NCBI GenBank assembly: GCA_947034885.2
Contig: OX344753.2
Location: 496,001-560,000, forward strand
From: Thuidium tamariscinum
Taxonomy: Eukaryota > Streptophyta > Bryopsida > Hypnales > Thuidiaceae
Reading direction: 5' to 3'
DNA: 64,000 nt
Below, one piece after another: positions 50,441 to 60,850 of the stretch (within the stretch, counting starts at the first letter, position 1; every line of letters starts with the position of its first letter). A program made the position numbers and the translations under genes. The notes under the pieces are model-generated. The model had not been told where the DNA came from, did no database searches, and saw only the letters and a program-made list of their open reading frames with translations.

Positions 50441-53186
50441 ATTCATCCTTGGTGACATTGAAACTTGTAGAATACTTTTTTCTTCATGATTAGAAGACAA
50501 TACAAGTGTTGGTTTTTCTTTAAAATGCTGATAGAATGGAGGCTTCAAATGAAATGCTAAGAATCATACACATGGTTCACTTAATTTAGAGAACAAAAAG
50601 AGTACTAAATACTTTATATTTTTTGGTGAGTAACATATTTAGTTTGGAAGTTCAAGTTTTGTATGCATAATTACTTTTTTTTTGTTTTAGTCGTCATCAG
50701 TATGTTGGAAAAAGTGAACATCTGTATTTACAACTACTCTTTTATATTTGTCATAAATTTCTGAACATGGAAAAAATGGAAATCAATCATATAGTTAAAA
50801 TGTTTCCAACGGGATCGAACTTGCAATAAAATTTTATTCTTCTGGATGCAATCATATATAGATGAATTACTAGTTTGTACTAGGCATCATCTATGTTTCA
50901 CAATGATTTGGGATTTATTCATATGAATTCTAAGTCAAAGAAGAAGTTGTAATGAAAAATGTTTATTAATTAAATGTTGAAGGTTTTATTGACAAAACAA
51001 ACCAAAATGTAGAAATGAAGTTGTTTTACTAATTAAAGAATCTATAGTGAAGACAAATGTTAGAATTGCAAAGAAGTTTGTTGTTATTAATGTAAAAAAT
51101 ATTGGGATACTAAGGATAGAACTTAATAAAGCGGAAGTATTTACCTTCAAGCATTTTAATTATAATTTATCTCAATAATCATGTATCTTAATAAATAGTA
51201 ATGTATGTGTCGTAAAAACTGTACTAACCATTTGAATATCCCATTTTCTTTCTGTTGCCAAGTGGAATTTGCCAAAATAAGTAATAACCTTTTTATCTCT
51301 ATAAAAACTATACTAATCAACCGAATATCTTGTTTTCTATGAATGCCAAGTGAAATTAGAGAAACTAAGCTACAATGAACAATACATAGATTAAACTTCT
51401 ATGAATTCGTCAAGTGTAAACCATTTTCATGAGTGTATTACGTAGAGAACCTAAAATTTCAACCCTAAAAACTAATTGTGAACCTTGACCGTAAACTGTC
51501 TGCAAAAGTGAAAATATCACATAAAGAAAAGAAGCCGTATGCAAATCAACCGAACCCTTTCCCTATTGTAGATTACGAAAATATCATAAGGATCCATTGT
51601 ATTTAGTGTAAGATTCTTTTCGATTTATAGTTCGGATTTCGGAATACATTGGAGATTTTCTTCATAATAATGAAGTTAAAATTAGTAGGATTTGGTTTGG
51701 AATGACGTACCAAATGTCATGGTATCACAGCACTATAGCAGGCAAAAGTCAACGAATAAAATGAAGGGAATCTGTCGACGGCGAAAGAGTCCAAACATTT
51801 TGCAGGGACATTGACTGGAATGGTCATAAGAGTTCCTGAACTTTGGGGCGCCACTTATTCTAGTGTGCAGTGAAGGTGGCTTTTGGAGATTCCGGAACCA
51901 TTTCAAATTGTTTCCGCATCTTCGAAAGCGCCAAATGAGTTGGCGCTTTTTTTTTGCCGCGCAAGGAGCCGAGTGTACGTCGCAACAGCACTTGCAAACC
52001 TCTCTTTCACCCTTTCGTCCTCGGCTGCCTCGATGTTGGCGTGCACATCGGATCTTCTGTTTTGTTGTTGGCTTGCGTCGTTACAATTTCTATAGTGCAC
52101 TCTTTCTTGTCTGCGAAGTCGTTGTTTGCCTTTGTTGTCATCGGCAGTGCTAAGCCGCCACAACTCGTTCCCGGTTTGTAACCTTTGCTATCATCGAGAT
52201 TGGTATCCGCGCAAGTTATTTCCGGTTAGCATTTGCGCCTGTTCTAGCTTTGTTGTTTGGCAGTGGTATACATGTTCCTTGCTTTTGTTTCGTTGCTGAG
52301 AAGAGGGGTTCATTGCGTTTCTTAGACATCTGCGCATTAGATTCTGGATCGGTTCAGCGTTCGTCGAAGCTTTAGCCCATCATAGTTTCGTAATCGTCAG
52401 GGCCGTTCCATCTGCTTGAGAGTGTAGCACGAACGTTCTGTGATTTTCGGTTTACTATTTATAGTAAGTTTTTTTATTGAACTGCGTTTGGATTTGTTCC
52501 GTAAAACACGGAATACTAGGTCTAATCTTGCAAATCAGCTCGATTCGAGCTGAATCATTGCTAAAGTGATAGTCTGTATATGTTGAGTAAAATATATTCA
52601 GTAGAATGTAAGTCATTTGTGAATCCATAGAAATGGGAATGCATCCCTTCAGCTCAACTCAAGCTGAAGTGCTGCCTGGAATGAAAGTAACAACTTGACA
52701 GCGTCATATAATCATTTCAGTTCGAGTCGAGCTGAAGTACTGGGTCGAAAATTTAAGAAGGGCTTTGTTTTAGCAACAGCACTTTAGCTCGACTCGAGCT
52801 AAAATACATTCAGAAGTTTCAAAACTTCACAGGTTCCATTAATCCTAGTTTCCCCAGGATCTTTTAAAAAAAGACCCAGTTTACTTAGTCCTGAAATATG
52901 ACTGTACATAATAATATCTTATGTAATATTATAATTTTTACACAATGTAGATATCTGCTATAATAATTTTCTATGATAAAAATTGTACTGATTATTATTG
53001 CAATGATCTCAACATCTATATCTGGTATTTTTAGGAGAATGATAAAGGAATGTTTTTCAATATTTTGAAATTGCATTTCAGCTCGATTCGAGCTGATCGT
53101 ATGTTCAAGTGAGGCGTACTCGGTCAAAAAGAACCGTGTATACAGTGTTACTTACTCTCCTTCTCGATATGATTTGTTCAGGTACG
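50441..53186. promoter_or_regulatory. Upstream region and leader intron of the transposase-like gene
   Basis: AT-rich to about 51.7 kb, then a GC-richer zone (51.8-52.45 kb) that is the likely promoter and first non-coding exon. A probable leader intron ends with the acceptor TTTGTTCAG at 53181, six bases before the start ATG, and contains five 21-bp palindromes. Open frames at 51863-52181 have no family resemblance and are not called. Confidence 0.45.
52534..53097. repeat. Cluster of five 21-bp palindromes in the leader of the transposase-like gene
   Basis: Copies at 52534-52554, 52648-52668, 52716-52736, 52783-52803 and 53077-53097. The copy at 52783 is a perfect TTTAGCTCGA, C, TCGAGCTAAA palindrome; the others carry one or two changes. 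The layout mirrors the cluster in front of the divergent ParB-like gene. Confidence 0.92.
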
Positions 53187-56024
53187 ATGTCTACTACAGA
53201 CATGTCTTCGGAGATGGTGTTCTCTTCAGACGATGAGTTCCAGGATATTGAGGCGATGAATGTTGGTGTGCTTGAGTGTGAAGGTCTACCACGTCGACTG
53301 TGGAATACAAAGTGTGTGACTCTTTACAACGACAACGGCATCATTGTTGGAGAGGGTACCTACCATAGTGTCAACTCAGATCTAGTCCTTGGTGCCAATG
53401 GTCCTCTTGGAGACACCTATATTGCTGTCCACATCTCGAAGACACATTCTGAAGAAGACATTCCTCATGAACAAGTGTATACTCTTGTGGCGTGGCCCAT
53501 CAAACTAGTTCACTGCCGTGGAGCTAGTCTCCATGATCATGATGCTCGGGACAACTTCAATCGTATACAAGCTGCTCTTCTAAACCCGCCTATGCCAACA
53601 TCGGCACGCCCCTACGCAAGTGTAATCAGAAATCCAGCTCGTGAGACTGGTTTGAGAGCGAAAGAGCTACTTACGCAAGATTCCATAAACTTGGTGTCTA
53701 GCAGAGTCTGTTGTGCCAAGAATTGTGTACAGCCTTTTCCTAGGGAGAAAATTCGAGCCTTCCGTGAACGAATGTACCAACGTTCTACATTCAAGTTCAG
53801 AGCGCACCTTAAAACCGAAGTACACAGAAGCGTTCATCATGACTCGAACGGAAGGAAGATGGTTACTGTGGAAGGTGTCAATGTGTGCATGCGGGCATGG
53901 ATGCTTATCTCTGGGGTTCCGGAAGCAACATTTTATCGGTATCAAATGTATGCCAAGGATCAACGTGAAGCAAGAGATCACGCTAACACGGGGCTCATTA
54001 AGCGGAGGAAGCACACTGAACAAGCCTCAGCTACGTTGAAGTGCATTCTAGAGAAAGAAGTTGATCACATGCCACATAAAACGAGAACTTTGAAGTGTGG
54101 AGACAAGGTTGTGTCCATGATTCTCCCAGCTACATTTCAATGGAAGAACCAGATTCCGAAAATCAACGAGGTGAATGCTGCTTTTGGACTGAAAGGGGTC
54201 TCACCTTCTAGCTTGAGCAAGATTAGATCCACTAAATTTGTTGAGTTTGATGTGAAGAGGCCCGGAGATAATTTTGCTCGGTGTGGTACTTGTGACAAAT
54301 TGCAAGAGCTCAGGAAGAGTGCTTTGGCTGGCTTTGAGAGTGCTTTGAAATGGTCAAGAAGGCTTGACAAACATCTTGCCATTGCTCGTGCACATAGGGA
54401 GTTGTACTATGCAAACCGATATATGTCTCATACTTCCCCGCATGAATGCCTCACAATCATGCACGACAAGATGGACCATGCTAAGACTGCTTCTCCTGTC
54501 TTTTCTCACAAGAGTAAGGAGATCGATGGACTAGTGAAGTTGCCCCTTTCTGTCACTGGCATGATTGCCCACGGTCATGGAGATGTCCGTTATGCGCATT
54601 ATGGCTTGGATATCTTCCCTCATGATTCCAATTATACCATCGGTTCTATGGCCAAATTGTTGCGAGATTTGGAGATGGCGCCAAAGTCATCCTCGCGGTT
54701 GTTGTTTGAGGGTTCAGGCTCGGCTTCATTGTTTAAGAGTGTTCTGAAGGGTGCGGAAATTTGCCAAGCTTCTTTGTTGCCTGTACCGGAACTTTTAATT
54801 CCAGCGACGCCATTACCTCCTATTTTGAATGTGCAGATGGACAATGCCACAAGCGACAATAAGAATCGATATGTTTTTTGTTTTTGGTCTCTACTTGTGG
54901 CAAACAAGATCTTCAGAGAAGTATTTGTGAACTTCATGATTGTGGGTCACACCCATGACGACATTGATGCATTGTTTGGAAGGTGGAGTATGTTATTGAA
55001 GAAGGAAAACTTTCCAACAATCCCAATGCTTATGAAGTCGTTCATGGATGTTGAGTCCATTCCTACCATCCCTCACCTCATTGAAGAGGTGCCAGATTTC
55101 AAATTTTTTATTGCAGGGGCTTTTGTAGATGGAGATGAGATGCTTGTTGGACATACGAAGCCTCAACAAGTGAAATTCTACCTTGATTCTAATGGAGTTC
55201 CAGTTATGAAGTACAAGTTGTTGTGCACTGACATGGAATGGTTAGGAGAAGATGGTGGTGGTATCAAGTTGTGGAAGGAAGATTCTGAGGGGCGCAGTTT
55301 GTGGCCCCGTGGAGTTCCATTGCCAGTTCCTCCAAAGCCAATGAGAGGTTTGGAGGACATTGAGAAAGGCATTGCAGGGTTCGTGAAGTATTGGGAGAAC
55401 TTGTGCAATGCAGATGTTACTGGAGAGTGTCGAAGGCGTTATGAACATTTGGTTTACTATTGGCGTGATGTCAAGGATGCTCTACAAGAACCAATTACTG
55501 CTTCAGATGTTTTGAAGGACGGGTTTTGGCCGACTACTCGAATTCAAGCGAACCCTGTTGATCAGTTGGGAGATGATGGCAAGGATCGTGAAGAGTTTAG
55601 GGAGGATGAAGCGTACGTTGGACCTTTGAGGGGTCGTCCACAACCGTCATTTAGGATTGGTCGTGACCTCTTTGAAGGATATTTTGTTGCAGTTCGTCCC
55701 GCAGATGGTAATTCACAGCCAGTTTGGATTGCACGGGCCTTGTCTGATCCAAATAGTAACCCTGAAAAACCAAACTGCGTTCTCATTCAATATTTTCGCC
55801 CAACTTCTAGGAGCCAAGATGTTCAAGACTTTTACACTGGATGGGACACTGAACAAGGTTTACGTTGGAAGGTCGATGTTGCTGATCCACCAGTTTGGGA
55901 AGCTACAAATGCTGTGATGACGGCGTGGAAGTCTCAAATCAAGAAAGATACTCGCCAATGCTTGCTCAAGATTCCGGCTGCACAAATTGAAATTATCAAG
56001 CAAAGCCTTGCTTCATATGTTTGA
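53187..56024 (+). CDS. DUF7869-type transposase-like protein (945 aa)
   Basis: A single coding exon. The ATG at 53187 (MSTTDMSSEMVF) lies just after a splice acceptor; the upstream in-frame extension lacks an ATG. An acidic N-terminal region is followed by SRVCCAKNCVQPF, a Cys block typical of the family, and CMRAWMLISGVPEATFYRY. A CGTCDKLQELR zinc-like CxxC comes next. The putative RNase H-like catalytic core follows: MHDKMDHAKTASP (D427, D430), VQMDNATSDNKNRY (D552) and IVGHTHDDIDALFGRW (H588, H590, D591, D592, D594). These blocks match the domain called DUF7869, found in repeated genes of fungi, cnidarians and early plants and thought to be transposase-derived. The frame is fully open, so the gene is intact and perhaps recently active. 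It diverges from the ParB-like gene and shares its 21-bp palindromes. Confidence 0.85.
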   Translation: MSTTDMSSEMVFSSDDEFQDIEAMNVGVLECEGLPRRLWNTKCVTLYNDNGIIVGEGTYHSVNSDLVLGANGPLGDTYIAVHISKTHSEEDIPHEQVYTLVAWPIKLVHCRGASLHDHDARDNFNRIQAALLNPPMPTSARPYASVIRNPARETGLRAKELLTQDSINLVSSRVCCAKNCVQPFPREKIRAFRERMYQRSTFKFRAHLKTEVHRSVHHDSNGRKMVTVEGVNVCMRAWMLISGVPEATFYRYQMYAKDQREARDHANTGLIKRRKHTEQASATLKCILEKEVDHMPHKTRTLKCGDKVVSMILPATFQWKNQIPKINEVNAAFGLKGVSPSSLSKIRSTKFVEFDVKRPGDNFARCGTCDKLQELRKSALAGFESALKWSRRLDKHLAIARAHRELYYANRYMSHTSPHECLTIMHDKMDHAKTASPVFSHKSKEIDGLVKLPLSVTGMIAHGHGDVRYAHYGLDIFPHDSNYTIGSMAKLLRDLEMAPKSSSRLLFEGSGSASLFKSVLKGAEICQASLLPVPELLIPATPLPPILNVQMDNATSDNKNRYVFCFWSLLVANKIFREVFVNFMIVGHTHDDIDALFGRWSMLLKKENFPTIPMLMKSFMDVESIPTIPHLIEEVPDFKFFIAGAFVDGDEMLVGHTKPQQVKFYLDSNGVPVMKYKLLCTDMEWLGEDGGGIKLWKEDSEGRSLWPRGVPLPVPPKPMRGLEDIEKGIAGFVKYWENLCNADVTGECRRRYEHLVYYWRDVKDALQEPITASDVLKDGFWPTTRIQANPVDQLGDDGKDREEFREDEAYVGPLRGRPQPSFRIGRDLFEGYFVAVRPADGNSQPVWIARALSDPNSNPEKPNCVLIQYFRPTSRSQDVQDFYTGWDTEQGLRWKVDVADPPVWEATNAVMTAWKSQIKKDTRQCLLKIPAAQIEIIKQSLASYV

Positions 56025-56544
56025 TGTGTTTGAATGAGACCGACTTATAGGGTCTAGACATTAACTTCAAATAGAAGTCTATTTACAATTTTTGTATTCT
56101 TTGGAAGACATTGTATTACAAATGATTTGAGTATTGTTTGTATTACATTGTGTTTCAAATGGGAGTCATTTATATGTTGTAGTTTTAAACTTTGAATAGA
56201 AGTGCATTTAGTATTTGTATTTTTTGTTTGTAGGACATTGTATTACAAATGTTTTTTACATATTGCAATTGAATAAGTGGTGTTTGACTTATGCAATATG
56301 ATAGTTTGTTTTTAGATACTCTATTTGCATTATAATTTTGTTTTAATAAAATGATTGGACCTCTACATATTTTTTATATATATACTAATATATTTGCGTG
56401 TGTTATTTTCTTTTTGATTGTAATAGTTGTGTTCCTTTATTCTTAATAAAAAAATATTTGAAAATAAAAAATTTGTTGCGTGAATGGTAGAATACAATCT
56501 CAATCTAGCTCAATATCAGGATAGCACCCACGGCTTAATAAGAT
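56025..56544. other. 3' flank of the transposase-like gene
   Basis: AT-rich. A diverged direct repeat (about 56063-56130 and 56185-56250) shares AATAGAAGT, TTTGTATT and GGAAGACATTGTATTACAAATG-like blocks and probably lies in the 3' untranslated region. A right end of the candidate element may lie here but was not identified. Confidence 0.4.
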
Positions 56545-56622
56545 GGAGGTCAACAGGAATTGAACCCGCGCCTCCAATTACACAACAATCAGTCTCTTGT
56601 ACTGCCTCTCGCAATATACCCC
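56545..56622 (-). tRNA. tRNA-like sequence, possibly a degenerate pseudo-tRNA
   Basis: The minus strand reads as a 78-nt near-cloverleaf. The T arm is strong (GCGGG-TTCAATT-CCTGT, a B-box match). The anticodon arm TGATT-GTTGTGT-AATTG has U33 and would give anticodon UGU. A 3-bp D stem (TTG/CAA) encloses a GG-containing loop. The acceptor stem pairs only partly, and five bases separate the D and anticodon arms, so it is probably not functional. The 3' half also resembles plastid tRNA-His. Confidence 0.3.
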
Positions 56623-57272
56623 AACTTAATGCGGTGACTAACTAATGAAAATATTCACATATTAATTAGTATCGAACAACACAGCCTAGATACAAATTGC
56701 AGTTGGAGTCTGTGGCTTTAAAAGGTGGCACCAAATAGAGACTACAATTATATTTTTTCTTCTACTTGAAACTATCATTTTAATGGAAATTACAAGTCTT
56801 GATTTATGAAATGAAAGCCACGAATTTTAATTTAATACAATTATATATGATTTTCTGCTCATGTAAATGAATAGTTTTAATTTGGGAGGTTCTTGATCTC
56901 CCAAATTATTGAATATGATGTTCCCTCCTCAATTCTACAAATTTGGAGTTTAATTGACGAGAGTATGGTGCAACCACTATGGCCAAGCCAACCCCATACC
57001 ACCCTTCTATTCAATGCTTCAAGATGCTTCCCCTCGCCCCAACTTTGAGGTCCAGCACAGTCCTATCAACAATTCAACATCCAAATATTTGAACCCAAGT
57101 ACACAACAACAACTCCTCCAATTGATCCTCAACCTTTAGGTATCCTATGTGTAGGAAGGGTCACCCCTCGGGGAAGTGGTGGATAGGAAACAACATGATT
57201 TGTGAGTGTTCGATGACCATCATCCTACAATTCGTTATGCCACTTAGGATAAGGTTATTCCACTTGAGGGTG

Positions 57273-57993
57273 ATTGCAAGAAACACTTGTCCTATTTGTT
57301 GCATTTTACTACAATACTCGTGACTTTTTCTGGAGTACTTTAAAAGTAGAAAATTAATTTGAAATTTTTTTGAAAATTATGAATAATATATACACCTCTA
57401 AGATGAAGGTTTTCACCAAAGGAAATTGATAAAAAAATTCTCTAAGTAGAAGAACTTAAAAAGTGCCAAACCTCAAGAAAATACATACCTTCATGTTTTA
57501 ATTCGGGAAAATTAGTAAGAATAAGTAAATACAAAAAGTAAAAAGTTTCTATTTGCAACAACTCTATGGAGATGGTAATTCATCAAAAAAATCACTAAAA
57601 TAATACTTAATATGTTTAAAAATGCAACCAAAAGGAAGCTCACTTTATAGACTTCCTTACAACATAAAAATAATTTTTTTCAAAATCCCTTATGTGAAGA
57701 GCTGTAAGTCTATTAGACCATCTCGTCCAAATTTCATCTCAAAATCATTAAAAAAAGGTACTCCTTAGTGACTAAAAATCCCTAAACTACTAAGTGTAAC
57801 ATTCAATCACTAATACTATTTTGAAATCAAAATATTTTTGAAAACTATGAAAAAATTATAGAATGTGTATGGTACCTATGAGTATCTTCCCTATAAATCT
57901 TGAGTCATTTGGAGACAAAACATAGAAGTTATGGCCAAAAAACAAATCAGCACACTAGGTGTGACAGAAAATAGGACAAGTGTTTCTTGCAAT
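57273..57993. mobile_element. Inverted-repeat DNA element, copy 1 (about 720 bp)
   Basis: Perfect 25-bp terminal inverted repeats: ATTGCAAGAAACACTTGTCC plus TATTT at the left and its exact inverse ending at 57993. A few more outer bases also pair imperfectly. No coding capacity. Copy 2 lies about 110 bp downstream in the same orientation, and a diverged copy lies at 23.6 kb. Confidence 0.9.
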
Positions 57994-58102
57994 TGCCCTT
58001 GAGCTGCCCAAACATGACTACACTAGATAGGTCCAAGAGAACCAAAGGGGGGTTTAGTTCATCAAACCTTCCAAGGCATCCAACCCTCCCAATATGTACT
58101 AG

Positions 58103-59920
58103 GTGAATGCAAGAAATACTTGTACTATTTGTTGAGTTTGGCAGATTTTTTCAGGAGTACTTTAAAATTAGAAAAATAATTTAAATTTTTTTTAAAAATA
58201 TGACTAATGTAAAGACCTTTAAGATGAAGAAAACCACTAAAGGAAATTTGTTAAGAAAATCTCTAAGTATGAGAACTTGAAAAGTGCCAAACCTCAAGAA
58301 AATACATATTTTGATGTTTTAATCTCGGGGGGGATACTTCTTGTGTATTTGGAGGACCCACATGCGGTGGTGGGGTATTTTTTGGGGGATATTTACCTCC
58401 TAGAAAGCATTTAAAGGACCCCTATTATTACTTAAAGCAAAAAAATTACCCATATTATCATATCTATCATTACTTTTAATATGTAGGCCAAAGGAATATA
58501 TTAGAGGCTATTTTCTTTTCAAGGAAAAAAACTAACAAAAAAAATAATGAAAAAACAAGTGACTAACAAATACCTTATAGGAAAAAAATATTCAAGTTAT
58601 AACAATGCATGAATACAAATACAACACAAATATATGCATGAAAAGCAAGACATTAGGGTTGAAAAAGTATTGAAGAGATTTTAGGGACAAAATGTGTTAA
58701 AAAACACAGACATGAAGTTCATCTGTGAACTATGACCACAAATATATGCCTCATATAAAAAAATTACATCAGAAATACGCTGTCCTAATGCCCTCTATTG
58801 TCCACATTTTAATTGTAATGGCCATGATTGAACTTCCCTAAACACTATTCCAACCCTTAAACCCTAAGGACCTCACGAAAACGCCTGGAACCCTAACTGT
58901 AACGAGTTCACGCAAACGCCTCAAACTGAAACCCTAAAACATCAAATCCCTCTACGAAGAAGAAACGTGCGAACTACGAGTATCTTGGCACCCAGGAAGA
59001 AACGTGCGCACTGACATTTTCCTCTAGTTGTTACAGATATACTAGAAAGATATGATTTAAAGATATGACTTAAAGATATACCGTAGATGAGCTGTAGATA
59101 TACCACAGTACTTGATGAGCTATAGATACACTATAGTACCTGTATCTTGAGCTGTATCTGACTAGTACTATAAATATTAATTGAACCTACTAAATTTTTT
59201 TCCTAGGATCCCATTCTTTTACCCCTAATTTATAACTACCTAAAATCTAATGGACCATATTTTCCAGTTCCCTGTATTACTTATAAAGGACATGCCACTT
59301 TTAATGTCCTCTAATTTATATATAAATTTCTTATAAATTTTACCTAAGATTATTTAAATGTACCCTATATTCCGCCGCACGTAAGTTATTAAAAAACGGA
59401 AAGTGTCCTCCTCGGGGTTTAATTAGTAAAAAATAGAAAAAAAAAAAAAAATTTTAAATAAAAATCATCTATTTGCAAAAACTTTATAGAAATGGTTATT
59501 AATCAAAAAAATCACCAAAATCACTTTTTACATGTTTCCAAAAAAATGTAGAAGGAGGCTCACTTTGTGGACTTGTACACCATGTAAAAATAATTTTTTT
59601 TGAAATACCTCTACTAGAAAGCTACAAGTCTATTAGAAGACCATTAAATCCAAATTTGAGCTCAAAATCATTAAAAAAAAGGTACTCAATAGTACTAAAA
59701 AACTCCAAAATGGCATTTGTGACATTCAATTACTAGTACTATTTAAATAGTAAATCATTTTTAAAAATTATGAAAAAAATTACTTAAGGTGTATGATAGT
59801 CATCAGTACCTTTTCTAGAAAGTTCGAGTTATTTCAAGTTAAAATGAAAAAGTTATGGCCAAAAAACATATTAGCACCTGCCGTGTGCCACAAAATAGTA
59901 CAAGTGTTTCTTGCATTCAC
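58103..59920. mobile_element. Inverted-repeat DNA element, copy 2, interrupted by another element
   Basis: Terminal repeats GTGAATGCAAGAAATACTTG at the left and the inverse of GTGAATGCAAGAAACACTTG at the right. Without the insertion at 58324-59417 it is about 725 bp and collinear with copy 1. Confidence 0.9.
58324..59417. mobile_element. Short-TIR element, copy C, inserted in copy 2 of another element
   Basis: Left end CTCGGGGGGGATACTTC and right end CGGAAAGTGTCCTCCTCGGGG are imperfect inverse copies. The uninterrupted relative at about 57.50 kb (GTTTTAATTCGGGAAAATTAG) shows the insertion point. The target duplication is either TTTAAT (58318-58323 and 59418-59423) or TCGGGG, depending on where the element ends. 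The body contains no open frame. It is the best-preserved copy in the window. Confidence 0.85.
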
Positions 59921-60850
59921 TCTACTATGATCACTCGGCTCATGTAGATAGACTCAAAATGCTCCCTTTGTCGTCTAGACTATATAGGAAGTCATCTTGA
60001 TGCCTTTGACTTAGAACACTCAAGATGTTCGGTTGAAAAGTATAGACGCACCAACCAGCGCAAAAGTGACCAAATTCCGAAGTACTCTGTTGATCACCAC
60101 GACTTCTAAACTAGACATAGTCTGGAAGACTTTGCCAACCTTAGTAGTCATCCAAGGTAGGGCAAAAATTAATCCTCCTCCATTAGAAGACTTTGACGAG
60201 GTGAACTCCCTGAAATCTAGTTCACATAGTAGCATGCATCTATAATTCTATATTCGTCCCCTAGGTCCCTTAAAGTTTTTGACTTGTAGAGTATGTTGAA
60301 GGAGACTGCTAAGGAGGTTCGTTTTCACAAAAACCTCCCTACCTAGACTAAGATGGATGAAAATAAGTTCTAATTTGTTCAAACAGAAACTCTTTCTCAC
60401 CTAAGCAACCCTTAGTTATGGACTAGGTCCTAGAAGGGTACCAATCCTTCAACCTCCTACAACTCATGGGATGATTTGGCCTTTGCTAAGGCAAAAATAT
60501 CTTTTGGTCTATTAGTAAACATCGTCCCCACCTTGTGGTGCCAGTTGAAGGAAGGGACAACCATTCTTTGCACTATGAAACTAATAGGGCATGTTAGCCA
60601 GTTAATTAGAACCTCAGCTTGAAACCAAGATATTATCTTCTAGCCCTAAGCAGTCTAAGTTACTAGAGCGTAACCCTCCGATAGGATTGAAAAAAGTTAG
60701 GGAGAATTTTGACCTAGTAGAGATCAATGTGGAGGTGGTTGACTAAATCATCTCCAAAACACTAGTAGATGATTTAAGCAAGGACAACATCATGCTTGCT
60801 TTCACCATGGACAAGCTAGTGAAAGTCCTCAAGTTGGCATTTAGAGCTCT

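Larger units (their letters stand above)
37547..56024. mobile_element. Candidate large composite mobile element (palindrome-marked)
   Basis: Bounds are set by the outermost genes; true ends were not found. Three minus-strand genes (37547-43840) diverge from a transposase-like gene (53187-56024). Both sets carry the same 21-bp palindrome in introns, leaders or gene gaps: fourteen copies from 38085 to 53097 and none elsewhere in the window. The two 5' leader zones are built alike (GC-rich start region, then 4-5 palindromes, then a splice acceptor before the first coding exon). Between them lies non-coding DNA with satellite repeats. That these genes move together is inference; no terminal repeats or target-site duplication were identified by eye. 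Confidence 0.5.
56950..60850 (+). pseudogene. Decayed retroelement interrupted by nested DNA transposons
   Basis: Scattered frames look like a broken retrotransposon polyprotein. MCRKGH...ECS at about 57.15 kb resembles a damaged CCHC zinc knuckle. At 60.0-60.24 kb a frame reads APTSAKVTKFRSTLLITTTS, and at about 60.48 kb another reads DLAFAKAKISFGLLVNIVPT. Two inverted-repeat elements (57273-57993 and 58103-59920) split it. No intact domain remains and the family assignment is tentative. Confidence 0.35.

Noticed and set aside
51863-52181. Overlapping 70-96-aa open frames before the transposase-like gene
   Set aside because: They overlap in several frames in a GC-rich stretch and resemble nothing; likely promoter or non-coding first exon.
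58324-59417. Helitron
   Set aside because: Ends are inverse copies of each other and a short target duplication seems present; no CTRR end with a preceding hairpin.
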